NCBI RefSeq assembly: GCF_020085105.1
Contig: NC_058055.1
Span: 28,403,872 to 28,467,871 of the forward strand
DNA from: Siniperca chuatsi
Taxonomy: Eukaryota; Chordata; Actinopteri; Centrarchiformes; Sinipercidae
Length of the DNA stretch: 64,000 nt
Direction of reading: 5' to 3'
Of this stretch, positions 1-11,489 are shown piece by piece. The translations under genes were made by a program, and so were the position numbers. The stretch's first letter is position 1. Each line of letters starts with the position of its first letter. The notes under the pieces were generated by a model. The model was not told the DNA's origin and did no database searches. It was given only the letters and a program-made list of their open reading frames with translations.

Positions 1-474
1 TTAAATGCTAGCACGACCAAGTGCTCAGGAAGCTGGCAGAGGTGGTGGAGAGAAGGCAGCAAGAGGCGAGCCACAAGAGTCAAACGGGGAGCCAACAGAG
101 GATCCTCATCCTCAGGAAAGGGAATCTGCAGATACTACCAGCAAGAGACCAGCACCCAAGCTCCTGTCACCAGGAGACAGAACAGCAAAGAAGAGCCAAA
201 TAAAAACACAGGGATCAAATAAAAATTTTTAAGAGATTTTCAAAGATGCTAATGATGTAGCCTGTCTGATTTTAGTAGGCAGAGTGTTCCACAGTCTGGG
301 AGCTCGAACAGAAAAGGCCTGGTCACCTTTGGTCACAAGCCAGGATCTAGGAGCAGTCACTTCTGCAGAGCATCCACTGATCTCAGAGAACACCTAGGCA
401 CATAGGGAGTCACTAAATCTTATATAATTTGGAGGGAGGGCATTTAAAGCTTTAAAATTGATCAGTAAAATTTT
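1..474. other. No gene; probable interspersed repeat
   Basis: No gene is recognised here. The short open frames at the left edge have low-complexity composition (rich in E, Q, R and S) and no domain that I know. From about 232 to 440 the text (a shallow 'bump' of sequence ending before the LINE tail) has the look of a dispersed teleost repeat, but I cannot name the family. The left edge is cut by the window. Confidence 0.3.
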
Positions 475-1075
475 CAGAATCAGAAAGAATCAGAATCAGA
501 AATACTTTATTGATCCCCGAAGAGAAACTCTTTGTTACAGCAGCTCGCCTTTACGTCAGTGCACACAGGAGAAAGTACTAGCAAAAAATATAATACACTA
601 TAAAAACTATAAAAACAGGTCAGAAAATAAATTAAGTACCAGGTGGGTATAAGTATAAGATAAAATAAGTGTGAGGTACCAAGTGGGTTTACCGGTTGAT
701 GATGATAATACGGTATAATAATACAATGTAATAATATAAGTAATAAGTAGTGGTGCATGTACTATCGCGTTAAGTGTAGCTTAATGAGGTTATTAAGATA
801 TTGCACAGCAGTAATGGAGGTATATAATATCAATATCCATAAATAGGAAAATATTGCTCACAGAATATTGCAGAATATTGCACAATTATTCAAGTATGGC
901 AGAGATGTAATGATCAATGTCCAGTTTAGTGACTTAGGGTCATACAGACTAACCCTTAGAGGGAGGAGTTAAAGAGTTTGATGGCCACAGCCAGGAATGA
1001 CTTCCTGTGGTGCTCTGTGGTGCTTTTTGGTGGGATGAGTCTTCCGCTGAAGGTGCTCCTTTGCTTGACCAAAGC
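475..1075 (-). mobile_element. Rex1-like LINE, 3' end fragment
   Basis: Antisense copy of the 3' end of the same LINE family that occurs at 29999-31816 and 40834-42703. The segment at about 975-1075, read on the minus strand, matches the last codons of that reverse transcriptase (a motif close to RHRKSFLPVAIKLFNSSL followed by a stop). The low-coordinate end is the family's terminal repeat of GATTCT units, seen here as CAGAAT repeats at about 475-503. The rest is 3' untranslated region. It is strongly 5'-truncated and encodes nothing useful. The family name Rex1/Babar is from memory of fish LINEs; the relation to the two longer copies is visible directly. Confidence 0.7.
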
Positions 1076-1380
1076 AAAATCAGTACGGAATAAAACGGGC
1101 ATCCAGTGTAAGTTGGCTAGTTGGATGGATCGGTCAAACGCTGGACTTGGACCAGGGTGTCCCGTGTGAAACCAAAAGTCAATGTTGACTTATTTTAAGT
1201 TACGTACATAAGTTTGGTTACATATGCAAGTTATGTAGCCTTCGTAAGTGACTAACTTATCATAAAGACTAAGGTATGGTACGCATGACACTGGACATTT
1301 GTAGGATACCAGACGAACCGTTGTATGAGAATACGCTGCCCCAGACAACTCATGATGGTCGAGAGAGGGGGCTTTGCCCA

Positions 1381-1434
1381 GATTGGTGCCTTGTACTTAG
1401 GGGTTGTATTCCTCCTAAGTACAAGGCATCAATC
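1381..1434. repeat. Perfect hairpin, 15-bp core arms
   Basis: Inverted repeat. The left arm TGCCTTGTACTTAGG (1387-1401) and right arm CCTAAGTACAAGGCA (1414-1428) are exact reverse complements separated by 12 bases. The arms extend outward by six more bases with one mismatch, giving a stem of about 21 bp. No TA or TTAA duplication was seen at its ends. Function unknown; see findings. Confidence 0.6.
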
Positions 1435-2070
1435 AATGTCAGATATTTTTGGTGTAGATAAGAGATTAAGTGTTAAGTTACTCTTTAACAAAAAGGTACA
1501 GCTGCTACCTAGATAAGCAGCCAGGTTAAATTGTAAGCTTGGAGTTTTATTTGGTATCAAAGTTAAGAGCCAGGCTATCTATGTCTGTATGTTTTTAATT
1601 TTAGTTTAGTTTAATTTCCTCCCTGTATTAGTTACCTCTTATTACTGTACAAATGGCTGTGTGATTTCTTTAAAATATCTCTTTTGCACTGTCAACTGTC
1701 TCAGAATATACTTGAGTCATACATTTTACTGCAAACTGTTTGTCATTTGAATTTATGTTATTTCCTAGCCGCCCTTCCTATACTGTCTCATTAACTCTAT
1801 AGATGCTGCTGGAATCACAAACACAGTTACACAGCAGACAAAGAAAATTATGAAAGATGAGACACATAGCAGCACAGATTGGTGTGTGGGGAGGTCAGGA
1901 TACTATGTAAGGTTAGACAAAGGTTAGTTTTGGATGCAGTGAATGGTGTGAAAGGCTGGTACACCAGTGATGAAGTACTGCGTGTGTTGGCCAGGCTCTT
2001 ATCACCAGGGCAGATGAGTGTGGCAGAGGGGTAAGCTGCATTTCGTATGTCAAAGCATCTAATAATCCAT

Positions 2071-2547
2071 TGTAATAACCCATTACTGTTGCATTCAGTT
2101 CAGGAGACAGACAAGACACACGGGGAACTAGTAAAAGTAATGAAAGATTACTTTATTACTTACTAAGCAGGAACACAAAGCAACTAAGGGCCACTGAGAA
2201 GCCCAAGAAAAAGTCCAATAAAGAGTAACACAAGTCCAAACTAAAAATAATCCAAAAAGAGTACAGGGAGATGGGTAATGCATTAACACAGGGAGAATCA
2301 CAGAGACTCTGGAAAAAAACACAGGACTGGGACACGACCGCAGGGCATATGATACAGCTACGATCTGACACTGGACAAAGGCGACACACAGACTTAAATA
2401 CACTCAGGTATGGCAGACAACGAGACACAGGTGAAACCAATTGACACTGGTGAGAACAATCAAAAGCAAAACTACCAGACACAAGAGGGAGGAGAATATT
2501 ACAAAATATAACAGGAAATAACAGAACAAAACCCCCAAACCATGACA
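2071..2547 (-). mobile_element. Solo LTR, fish LTR-retrotransposon
   Basis: On the minus strand the block begins TGTCATGGTTTGGGG and ends GGGTTATTACA, so it has the TG...CA ends of an LTR. It has an AATAAA-type signal near its 3' end (AGTAATAAAGTAATC). Its overall layout resembles the better-bounded solo LTRs at 39472-39979, 40082-40735 and 56494-56987 (early TTTCCTGTTATATTTTG-like stretch, mid CACCTGTGTCTCGTTGTCT stretch). I could not find a matching 5-bp target duplication (TCCAT on the left, ATTAC on the right), so the insertion is either old or rearranged. No coding sequence. Confidence 0.6.
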
Positions 2548-2567
2548 ATTACACTTATGAACCATAT

Positions 2568-2584
2568 CAGAATCAGAATCAGAA
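2568..2584 (-). mobile_element. Tail-only LINE insertion
   Basis: A 17-bp run of CAGAAT units (the reverse complement of the GATTCT tail of the Rex1-like LINEs) flanked by ATAT on both sides. It is probably an extreme 5'-truncated LINE insertion that kept only the terminal repeat. See also 14509-14526 and 21522-21539, where the empty site is available for comparison. Confidence 0.45.
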
Positions 2585-2806
2585 ATATGATTTTCATCTC
2601 TCTCTACTGTTACCTATCCAATAAAGGCATGAAGTGAGCCCCTCCCCAAGCACTTGTCTCACAATAATACATGTTAGAAGTTATAACTACTCTGACAACA
2701 TTTTAGGATAAAGTGAAATGAAAACAACTTAAACAAATCGACATCCTAATTATAATATTTTAACAGGATTCCTGTTAAAATAAAGGAAAATTATGAAACT
2801 GTGTTT

Positions 2807-3796
2807 TCAATTTCTTTCTTGCTCAATCACCCCAGCCTTAACCTTGGCTGGGACGACTGAGAGTTTCAGTCGACAGCATAGATGGTACATGAGGACAGGT
2901 CTGATGGTCTGGTCTCTTATGCCATAAATGAGAGAACTCAGACATCTGGGGAAGATGAAAACACACACATAAAAAACAATCTGGATGCGCACAAGTACTA
3001 TCCTTGTTACAATTCTTGAAAGACCAATGAGCAATGGGTTGTAAATGGTTGAGGAGAGACTGAGGCCCAGCTGCACCAGATGCAGCAGCAGTGTATTACG
3101 AGCCTTACGGGCTGAAGCTTTGTCTGTGGAGGCCGATCTGGCTGCTATCATCACACCAACATAGGAAGAAGTGACTGCCACACCAGCTGATACAAACAGA
3201 AAACAAGTATAGGCTTTGTCATAATGATCAGATATTGGGCCAAGAAACATGGCTATGTCAGAGCAAAAATCTTTCATCTGCAGGCTCTGCAGGTCTTCAA
3301 ATGGAAAATCTAAAATCAAAAGAACTTGAATGAGGACATTTAGTAAACTGAAGGCCCAAACCACAATGATGGCCACTGCTGTGTTTCTGATGGTGATGAT
3401 GGTAGCGTGCCTCAGTGGGTAGCACACAGCTACATATCTCTCCAGAGACATCACCACCAGTGTGAGAGGGGAGATCACAGTTGTGAGATCACCAAGCATG
3501 TTGAGAAAACCACACACAGGATACGTTAGCGTCATTCTACATGCAGCCAGTAGGTACATTACCTGGCTCAGTGCCATCTGTACAGTGTCTGCAAAAAGGA
3601 GGTTGTACAGAAGAATATAACGGGAGGTCTCACGAAACACCGTTTTACTCCTTAAGGTAAATAGCATGGTCCCATTAATGAAGAGAAACACACAGCATGG
3701 CACTGTAGTCAGAGTGGAAAATAACACTCTTTCCAGTAATCCCTGATACTGCTTTTCAGCAGTGACGTTGGACAGAGATTGATTTTCGTACGACAT
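2807..3796 (-). CDS. Odorant receptor 131-2-like (OR1)
   Basis: Intact single-exon receptor of 329 residues, predicted to sit in the olfactory sensory neuron membrane and couple ligand binding to a G protein. The amino terminus has two N-glycosylation sequons (N5-Q-S and N10-V-T). Seven hydrophobic segments follow. Landmarks are N41 in TM1, LLFAD in TM2 (D70), the TM3 cysteine near 95, LERYVAVCYPLRHA after TM3, a WAF in TM4, a Cys near 178 in the second outer loop, KARNTLLLHLVQLGLSL in TM6 and LIYGIRDQTIRP at the end of TM7. It is the only receptor here on the minus strand. Its last residues (KVKAGVIEQERN) read through DNA that is 3' untranslated in OR2-OR5, because a stretch holding their C-terminal tail and stop is missing. 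The start is the ATG just after CTTCTCTAAG, as in the other copies. The ligand is unknown. Confidence 0.93.
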   Translation of the reverse strand: MSYENQSLSNVTAEKQYQGLLERVLFSTLTTVPCCVFLFINGTMLFTLRSKTVFRETSRYILLYNLLFADTVQMALSQVMYLLAACRMTLTYPVCGFLNMLGDLTTVISPLTLVVMSLERYVAVCYPLRHATIITIRNTAVAIIVVWAFSLLNVLIQVLLILDFPFEDLQSLQMKDFCSDIAMFLGPISDHYDKAYTCFLFVSAGVAVTSSYVGVMIAARSASTDKASARKARNTLLLHLVQLGLSLSSTIYNPLLIGLSRIVTRIVLVRIQIVFYVCVFIFPRCLSSLIYGIRDQTIRPVLMYHLCCRLKLSVVPAKVKAGVIEQERN

Positions 3797-3963
3797 CTTA
3801 GAGAAGCAATTAAGACATTAACTTATTGATGTCATTGGAAAATTGATTTCTTCCAGTTTGCATTCTTAAATGAAGATCCAACGTCAGCAGAGATGCTTGT
3901 TGAGTTTACATGCAAATACATGTTCGCTCTCTAGACAGCAGGTTAGAGTCTGTGCTTGTCTCC

Positions 3964-4050
3964 AAGTGAGCAGAGCTGGTCTGCAGGGTTTGCCTACCCA
4001 CACATATTGTATATAAGCTCCGTCCTCACAAATTTCACGTGACACCATCA
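3964..4050 (-). promoter_or_regulatory. Conserved OR upstream block of OR1
   Basis: Read on the minus strand, this holds GTGATGGTGTCACGTGAA, then a TATA-like CTTATATACAATATG, then AAACCCTGCAGACCAGCTCTG. The same three parts in the same order occur upstream of OR2 to OR7 even where the surrounding DNA has diverged. It ends about 170 bp before the ATG. Promoter and first-exon function is inferred from conservation and the TATA-like part; no transcript evidence is available. Confidence 0.55.
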
Positions 4051-4120
4051 CATGTCTGCATAATTAACAGTTTAGGAATAGATAATCTCTCTTCCACATT
4101 TTCCCAATAGCCTGGTCATG

Positions 4121-5230
4121 TGAGGTCTTCCATAGTGAACATAAGAATAGAAGAGCATCTATCTCCAACTTGGTGGAATTATTATGTAGTATTATTTTCA
4201 TTTGGTGTTTTGACTCAATTAAGTATGGCGGTGCTTAATACAAGCATATAACTTTATAGAAAGAGTTCCACTGCCAATTACAAATCCGGTCCGCCCGTCT
4301 AGTTGGTTGGGCCACAACCTCATGAACTCTCTGGGCCACAGCACTCACCTGACACTGCTGAGCCGGTCTCCTGAGAGCTTCTGTCTTCGCCGCTGGCCTC
4401 CAGTCCGACCTCCAGAGGGGTTTTGCCTTCATCGCTGACCTCCTGAGTTGCTCCGCACGCCCTGTCTCCTGGTCACCCCCCTGACTAGCTCCGCTCTTCT
4501 GTCCTCTGTCTGCCAGAGGTTTTCTGCCCCGCACCTGTCCAGCCCTCAGACCGTCCGCCTAAGGTCATTCGCTTGGCCTTGTCACCAGGCGCCCTTTATC
4601 GAGAGGAAGAAGCTGCAGTGTCAACATGATCAGGAGCATCAGCAGGGTGAATACGAGCGTTGTCTGACCATGGCCTGGTTGAGGCAGACAGTTTTGGGAA
4701 AACTACTTTCAAATTTATATCTAGTAAGACATACAAGACATGACCAAACTTAATCATAGGAGGTGTAACCGTAGACTTCCCACCAAAACAAGGGTCAACT
4801 CCCTTGGTTGTCACCCGTTTAACTTAAAACTATAACTAGTTAGGACATCTTTTGTCCCTGCTTCTTCACTATTCTCTTAACATTTTGCTCTTGTTGTCCA
4901 TGTGATCTCTCTGTTTCTCGAACGCTAAAAAAGTATGCAGCATTGAAACAACAAGGTAGTTTAACTTTACATCTAAAGATAAGGTCGATTTATTATCTTT
5001 AGCTAATGTTGTTAACGTTATTCCTTCAGTTGTTTCTATTTTGTGATTTTAGGGCAGTGATATTGGACATTGTTATCGCTTGGCTACAGTAGATGTGATT
5101 TTGGCATTGTTTGATTGGCATGGTGTTGCAGCTGTGGATGTGATGGCCATGTGTTGCAACTCTACAGTTTAAAAACAATTATACTAATAAGTAGCTGTAG
5201 ATTGTGTACAGAAAAACATTAGATGCAAGT
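4121..5230. other. Intergenic, nothing recognised
   Basis: No gene or named repeat recognised. The part at about 4270-4620 is more GC-rich than its surroundings and has overlapping open frames of about 100 codons on both strands, but these are rich in R, P, S and Q and show no domain. They are not called as genes. Confidence 0.4.
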
Positions 5231-5640
5231 CAGTAAAAGTTGGACTTCTGCTAACTTTTCCAAATAATGAGGTGAGTTATTGTTGTCATGGAAATGTTGT
5301 TTTTAGTTTGGTGAAATACTCGGAGGTATCACAGAGAGAAATCCAACCAATCCCCTGATAACTCATTTACACACATTAAATATTCAAACTCTTACTCATC
5401 AATGTTTTCAGTAAATATTGATTATAATTAATGCCTCCTATGGGTGTTCATCAGTAATCTTACTGGAGAGGGGATGATACCTTTGTGGAGCAAAGTTTAA
5501 CAAGCACAAATAAGTCCAAAGTTAATGAAGAAAACTTCAATCTTCAGTGTCTTTCCTCAAGAGTTGGCTTGAATCTTAAACGTCTGAACAGGAGTTGTAT
5601 ATAAACTTATATATACATATTATGTAAATAATGTTTCACA
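5231..5640. repeat. Diverged copy of the array flank
   Basis: This stretch aligns by eye with the flank segment at about 7240-7560 and its copies near 15420, 27000 and 35460. Shared anchors are GAAATCCAACC/GAAATCTCTCCC, CCTGATAACTCATTTA, ACACATTAAATATTCAAA, ATGTTTTCAGTAAATATTGA and GGAGAGGGGATGA. It is much more diverged than those copies are from each other, so it marks an older duplication of the unit flank, on the OR1 side of the array. Confidence 0.65.
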
Positions 5641-6278
5641 TGTCAAGCTGCTATCATTCAAGCTGCACATCTACATTTATGCATGTAGAATGAAAAGGAG
5701 GCCTTGTGCTCGACTTTCTTTTTAATGTATTTTTTAAGCAACTTTAAATTACTATTGTGACACAAAATATCAACCCCTACAGTTTGGTGTTGTAAGGTCA
5801 CAGTGTCATTGTCAAGAACACTTCACTCAAATACGCTTTTGAGACACAGAAGTTCAAGACCTGTTCTAGAGTTTAAGGTGTGTTCAGACTGAATGCAAAC
5901 TTGATTTTAGAGGTAGTTAATATTGAGATAAAGATGTGCTTATTCTGAAGGTTATTTTCATTCATGTCCAGAGACAGGAGTAAAAATGAGTCTGAAGGAA
6001 AATAACAGAAAGAACTGGTCCCCTGGTTTCTCGAATAAAGCGAGGTGAAATTTTTCACAAGGGGCCCCAGTGCAGAAAACCGTTGTCACACTGGATGTGT
6101 TTCTGAACTTTGACAAGGCAGTTAACTGCGCCTTTGTGTCATCACAAATGTTGACTAAAGGTTTATCCAGAAACTTCAAATAATGAAAATTATGTGTTCA
6201 ACAGACCATATTCATCTCCCTGATCTCAGAGATGTATGTTATAGCTGGATATCTCACTTTCAGTGCATTGGATATTGA
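5641..6278. other. Intergenic, nothing recognised
   Basis: AT-rich non-coding DNA. I see no gene, named repeat or structure in it. Confidence 0.4.
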
Positions 6279-8009
6279 TTGGTGAATTATAAAAGTCTGA
6301 CCACTCCTGTCTCACCCAAAATAAATGGTGCACAGAAATTTTGCCAAACAAAAACTCCCCTCTTTGGCCTGTTTGTTTCTTTAATATACTCTAAATTTGC
6401 ACCACTGATCTTGTGTTTCTGGATTAGAGTGGTGAGACTTATGCCTGCTGTCATCTTGTATGTCAATATGCAACATTATGACTTACACTTATTGCACAAT
6501 ATGTGTCATCGTGTCCCTGCAATCTCTCATACGCTTTGTTGATTTTGTTTTGTCACAAAAGTGCACCACTTCTCGTGCATGCAACGGCTGCTGTGTTTTC
6601 TAATGTAGGTAGACACAGTTCACCACAGTTTACTCTTGCACCAAGCATGAATGAGAAAATGCTTCACCTAACTGAAAGTGAGAAGGCGAATATACAGAAG
6701 ATTTAAATAAGCTGCTAATTGTGTGTCAGAGTCCCTCATAATAATAAATAAACATGAAACTTAAAAATACAGTGTTTATTGTGTCATTGAGATTAGAACT
6801 TTTGTATCATTGTTTTTTACATTTGATTTTCACTCTTTCTAAGTTCAAAATGAACATTGGTATATGCACACTTTCATGAAAAAAAAAAATTGATTCTCAG
6901 CTAAACATTGACCCCTGCCCTAGTAACTGTAATCTTCTCACAGAATATCTACAGCTAACAGCTTCCTAATACAACTGAGAAACTCCAGCCGAAATGTCTT
7001 AAGCTGCAGATGCTAATGGCCAACAGATACTGGCTTCAAGAAAGCTCTGTACTTTAATAAACTGAAAAATCCTTTGAATTCTGTCTTAAAATACAAAGTT
7101 AATATGTTTCTTCCCACCGAAAATTAAGGTGTCAATAGTTAATACGTATGTCCTTTTTTTCAAGTTTAGAGTCTCTGTTCATTTGGGGCGTTTACGTAAT
7201 TGAAAGGTGCCTTTTGCTAAATCTTGAGTGTAAATGTTGTTGTGGCAATGTTGTTTTTCAGCTGCTGAAAACACTCTGAGGTGTCACAAAGAGAAATCTC
7301 TCCCATCTGACCTAATCTCCTGATAACTCATTTAGACACATTAAATATTCAAACCTTACTCATGAATGTTTTCAGTAAATATTGACATGATTAATGGTTC
7401 CCGTGGGTGTTTATCAGGAATCTTCATGGAGAGGGGATGACGTGTACCTCTGTGAAAACAAATTATGTCAAAGTTCAGCAAGACCAAAGTAAAGAGAAAA
7501 AACTTAACTTCAGTCTTCAATGTTTGAACCCTAAAACGTGTTAGTTCAAAACTGTGCTTGCCTATTTCAAGCGACACTTGACAAGATTTTAATACAAAAA
7601 TTAGTGTGTCTTCTGAGTCTAAAGTTGGGCAGCAACAAAGAGGAACATCTCATCTCCACTGCCTGTTAATTCTCATTGTTTACCAACATGGTGCACAGGT
7701 TCATAGTTAGGTATACTTTACACAGTAATATATATATTACATCATAGCATCTTAGCTAGCTAACATTAGATAGCTCCTCCATGGCCTTGCACATTCCATC
7801 CTCTTTGTTTTAAACACTGTACAACTCTTTTAATTTTAAAACAGATATATAACAGTAAATATTGAACATTTCTATTAAAAAAAATGCGATTTTATATTTG
7901 CGATGCGATTTTTTATTTATGACTTACTATTTCTTTTCTCCTACTATATTTATTGTGACCGTTACGTACCAAAATTCCTTGTATGTGAAAACCTATTTGC
8001 CATTAAACT

Positions 8010-11000
8010 TTGGTCATGAGCTGTGGCCAGTAGGTGATTTGTTGGCAGGCGAGGAGGGCTCCCTTGTGCCTTTTTATCAGAAGATAGCCTATTTTTTGCC
8101 CCATGAACAGATTTCTAGGGGCATTTACTAAACTCTGAAATAATGTATAATTATTACGTTATATTGTCAAATAAACACTCAGTGCTGCACAGAGTGCTGG
8201 AAGAGACTGGTTTCAGTTGTGAAAAATGAAAAGTGGGGTGAACTCTCATAGAGCAGGGTAGTTTGAGCCTAACAGCAGAGGGATTAATGATATGTTCAAA
8301 GATGAAGGGGCCAATGTAGTGGGGAGACAGTTTTTTAGATTCGGTTCGTAAGGGGATGTTCTTGTAAGATAACCAAACTTTCTGACCTGGTTTGTATAGT
8401 GGTGCTGGAATCCGGTGTTGATTGGCGATCTGGCGGTTCTTGTCCGCTTACCGGAGAAGTGCTGCTCGGGTCTCCCTCCATATCTTACGGCAATGGCGGA
8501 GGTGGTGTTGTACTGAAGGAACCGCAAGCTCACTCTCTTGGGATGGACATAGAGGAGGCTGGTACCCTAAAGATGACTCGAAAGGAGAGAGACCAGAAGC
8601 AGCACTGGTGAGTGAGTTGTGTGCATACTTGACCCAGGGAAGTTGAGAGCTCCAGGAGGAAGGGTTGGTGGCTGCCACACAACGAAGGGCTGCTTCGAGG
8701 TCCTGGTTAGCCCTCTCAGTCTGGCTGTTGGACTGGGGATGGAACCCGGAAGAGATAGTCTCTCCCAGGGCTAGGCAGAATGCCTTCCAAACCTGAGATG
8801 AACTGGGGACCCCGGTTGGAGACTATGTTGAGCAGAATGCCATGGAGACGGAAAACCTGTTGGACCAGGAGATCTGCCGTTTCTTGAGCTGAGGGAAGGT
8901 TGGGTAATGCCACAAAAGGAACTGCTTTGGAAAACCGGTCTACAATGGTGAGGATGGTGGTGTTACCTTGAGGGGGGGGGCAATCCGGTAATGAAGTCCA
9001 GTGCTATGTGAGACCAAGGGCGACTGGGAACGAGGAGTGGTTGAAGCAACCACTTCCAAGAGTGGCAGTGGGTATTTATTTTTGACAGTGATTTGGTTGA
9101 GGCCTCTGTAGTCGATACACGGGCGTAGTGTCTTGTCTTTCTTCGCCACAAAGAAGAAGCCAGCCCCTGCTGGCGAGGAGGATGCACAAATGAGACCTGC
9201 ATGTAATGAGTCCTTGATGTAGCTCTCCATAGCTTCCCTCTTGGGTCGGGACAGATTGTAAAGGCGGTTAGACGGAAGAGGGGCTCCAGGGAGAAGGTCT
9301 ATGGCGCAACCATAAGGGTGGTGAGGTGGTAACGACAGGGCTAGGTCTTTGCTGAAAACCTCCCTTAAGTCATGATATTCTTTGGGTATCAGAGTTAGAT
9401 CCGGGGGTTCCGGGTTGAGTGGTGGTGTACTGACCTCTGGTGGGGACCGAGCGGATTGCAAGCAGGTGGAGAGACAGTAGGAGGTCCAACTCACAATTCT
9501 CCCATTAGTCCAGTCGATGTGCGGATTGTGTTGACGTAGCCAGGGGAAGCCCAGAACTAGTGGTGTGTTGGGAGACGAGATGAGTTGGAACTGGATCTTC
9601 TCTCGATGATTACCAGATAGCACCAAGGACACAGGGACAGTGCAATGGGTCACTTGGGCTAGGAGTCTGCCATCCAAAGCCTCATCCTTAAGTGGAAAAC
9701 TTGAGAAGACTGTGAGAAGACTAGTCTGTCGAGCCAACTCTGTGTCCAAAAATTACCCTCTGCTCCGGAGTCGACAAGGGCTAACAGGGGGACATACATA
9801 GTATGTGGAATGGACAACCCCATACTATGTTTGCCGTTGTCCATTCTAATACAAAGCGAAACCATAGCGTCCAGGCCGGTGGATTCATCCCGAGCTGCCT
9901 GCTCATCCTTCATTTGTTCGTTCAACCCCTTCATGAACACGCTGACAAGAGCTTCCTCATTCCACCCGAGTCTGCAGCCAGTGTGCGGAACTCCATGGAA
10001 TAATCTGGGTTCCCTGGCTGATCCGTAATAGCCGTCCTCCCGCGTTCCCACTGGCATCCGGATGATTGAACACATTCCTAATTATTTCCAAAAATTCTGC
10101 CAAGGAAAGTGACGATAAGGGTTGGCTAGAATGCATTGCCTGCGCACAGGCTAACACTCTTCCCCTTAGTAATCCCTCGATGTAATTTACCTTGGACTGG
10201 TCAGAAGAAAACATGACGGGCAGACTGGCAGAAGACCAGAGAGCATTGCAGCAGGAAACCCCGACACCTGGTGACATCTCCGGTGAAGGGGTCCGGGTCG
10301 GAAGTGTAGGAATCCCGGAGTGGTGGTGGTGTCGACAGCGGATTAGCAGGAGTAGTCGGCAGAGATGGCGCCATCAGTACCGTAGACGAGAGCTGGGTGG
10401 TTATTCTGGAAACTTGGTGAGTTAGTTGCGTGATCTGGACCATGGCCTGGTTGCTGTCGGAGAGAGCCCGGAGAATCTGCTCGTGTTGTCCAAGAAGAAT
10501 CCCTTGGCTAATTAGCGCCTGATGGAATGGCGCTACTTCTGGGTTGGTGTCTGCTGGGTCCATGTTGGCCAGATCATTCTGGCCAACAGAACCCAAAAAT
10601 GCAGAACACAACAAAATGGTATGGCAGTAAAGTCACAGTCTCTTTATTTTAACTGCAAGCAATTACTGGGGATTGCACTTCTTCAGAGTGGTAGACCTGG
10701 CATAACCTTCTGTATCCCCAGAGGACGTGGTAGGCCCGGTTCTGGAAGGGGCTGCAAAGATCCAGGAACAAAGACTGGGGAAGTGTGTTCTGGCCTGGCT
10801 TGCGTAGAGCGATGTTGTAGAACTGGTCAGGCAGCAGATCCGTGGAGTGGAGCCGGCTTGGCCCGAGAGGCAGTTGGTTCATTAGGTGTAGCGAAGAACC
10901 GAAGAGGCAGTAGGTTGGAGTAGCGTGGCAGATGGGACAGGCAAACAGGCTTGTAGTGATTGGGGAGGAGACTGTGGCTGAGATCACCGGTGTAGCTCTG

Positions 11001-11160
11001 AGGCAGAAGCAGCAATTACTTAACTTGGTTGAGGTAGGAGCCTTTATGTAGATATCGTACAAGTGTACGGAGACGATCTGGGGCTGGTAGTGTGGTAGCG
11101 CCTGGTATTTATGCTGTGGAGACTGATGAGTAATTGGCGTCAGGCATGCCGGCCAATTTT
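8010..11160 (-). mobile_element. Sushi-like Ty3/Gypsy fossil, copy A
   Basis: Broken LTR-retrotransposon copy in minus orientation. Parts seen in order on the minus strand are an LTR-derived region (about 10590-11160, with an AATAAA-type signal), gag-like sequence (about 9840-10575; a PDPFTGD...CRGFLLQCSLVF stretch as in sushi-class gag), a protease region ([10 protein letters not shown]), the start of reverse transcriptase ([29 protein letters not shown]) and the later part of integrase (about 8250-8910). Much of the middle of pol is missing and there are many breaks (more than five). It is old and was carried along in the tandem amplification of the receptors. Assignment to the chromovirus/sushi lineage rests on the gag and RT motifs. 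Confidence 0.82.
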
Positions 11161-11177
11161 TGACCCGGCCTCTGACA

Positions 11178-11404
11178 TGTATATTGTGAGGTAGGCTACA
11201 CAGGAAGAGTAGAGATCAGTGGAAACAGAGCTTTTAATCAGGAATGGACAGACTCTTACATGTTCAATCTTCCCACAAACAGTTTAAAACCAGTAGGCTA
11301 TGTCTCATGTTACGAGACCGTGGCAATGCACTACGAGACAAAGCAGAGCATTTTTTGAGCAGGTTAACAAGGGGACGGGTTTTGGTCATTTTGCTAACAT
11401 ATCA
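11178..11404 (-). mobile_element. Short LTR relic with adjacent purine tract
   Basis: On the minus strand it begins TGATATGTTAGC, preceded by the purine tract GAGGGGGGA, and ends CAATATACA. That is the layout of a 227-bp 3' LTR next to a polypurine tract, from an LTR family different from the sushi-like copy beside it. A matching copy lies at 38037-38263 in the unit of OR5. No coding part accompanies it. Confidence 0.5.
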
Positions 11405-11489
11405 TCCCCCCTCAAGTCGCCTACTGGCTGTGGTAGTGACTGAACGACAGATCACAAATACAAGCGGCTGACATGAGTTTCCTTCACAG

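Noticed and set aside
475-503. CAGAAT repeats as ordinary microsatellites
   Set aside because: Here they are the terminal repeat of a LINE fragment, and elsewhere (14509, 21522) they sit between target duplications with known empty sites.
1387-1428. MicroRNA precursor
   Set aside because: The stem is only about 21 pairs with a 12-base loop and does not extend further, which is short for a precursor. Kept only as a structural observation.
4235-4753. Overlapping ~100-codon frames on both strands in a GC-richer patch
   Set aside because: Composition is biased, the two frames overlap antisense, and no motif, splice pattern or homology is recognisable. Left as unassigned DNA.
7356-7577. A 73-codon minus-strand frame repeated at 27135 and 35579
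   Set aside because: It lies in duplicated flank DNA. The unit 2 copy is deleted through it and the older copy at 5231-5640 does not keep it open, so there is no sign of selection on a protein.
10192-10923. Plus-strand frames such as those at 10192, 10522, 17769, 18102 and 29518, repeated between units
   Set aside because: They are antisense shadows of the gag-like and LTR parts of the minus-strand sushi-like fossils.
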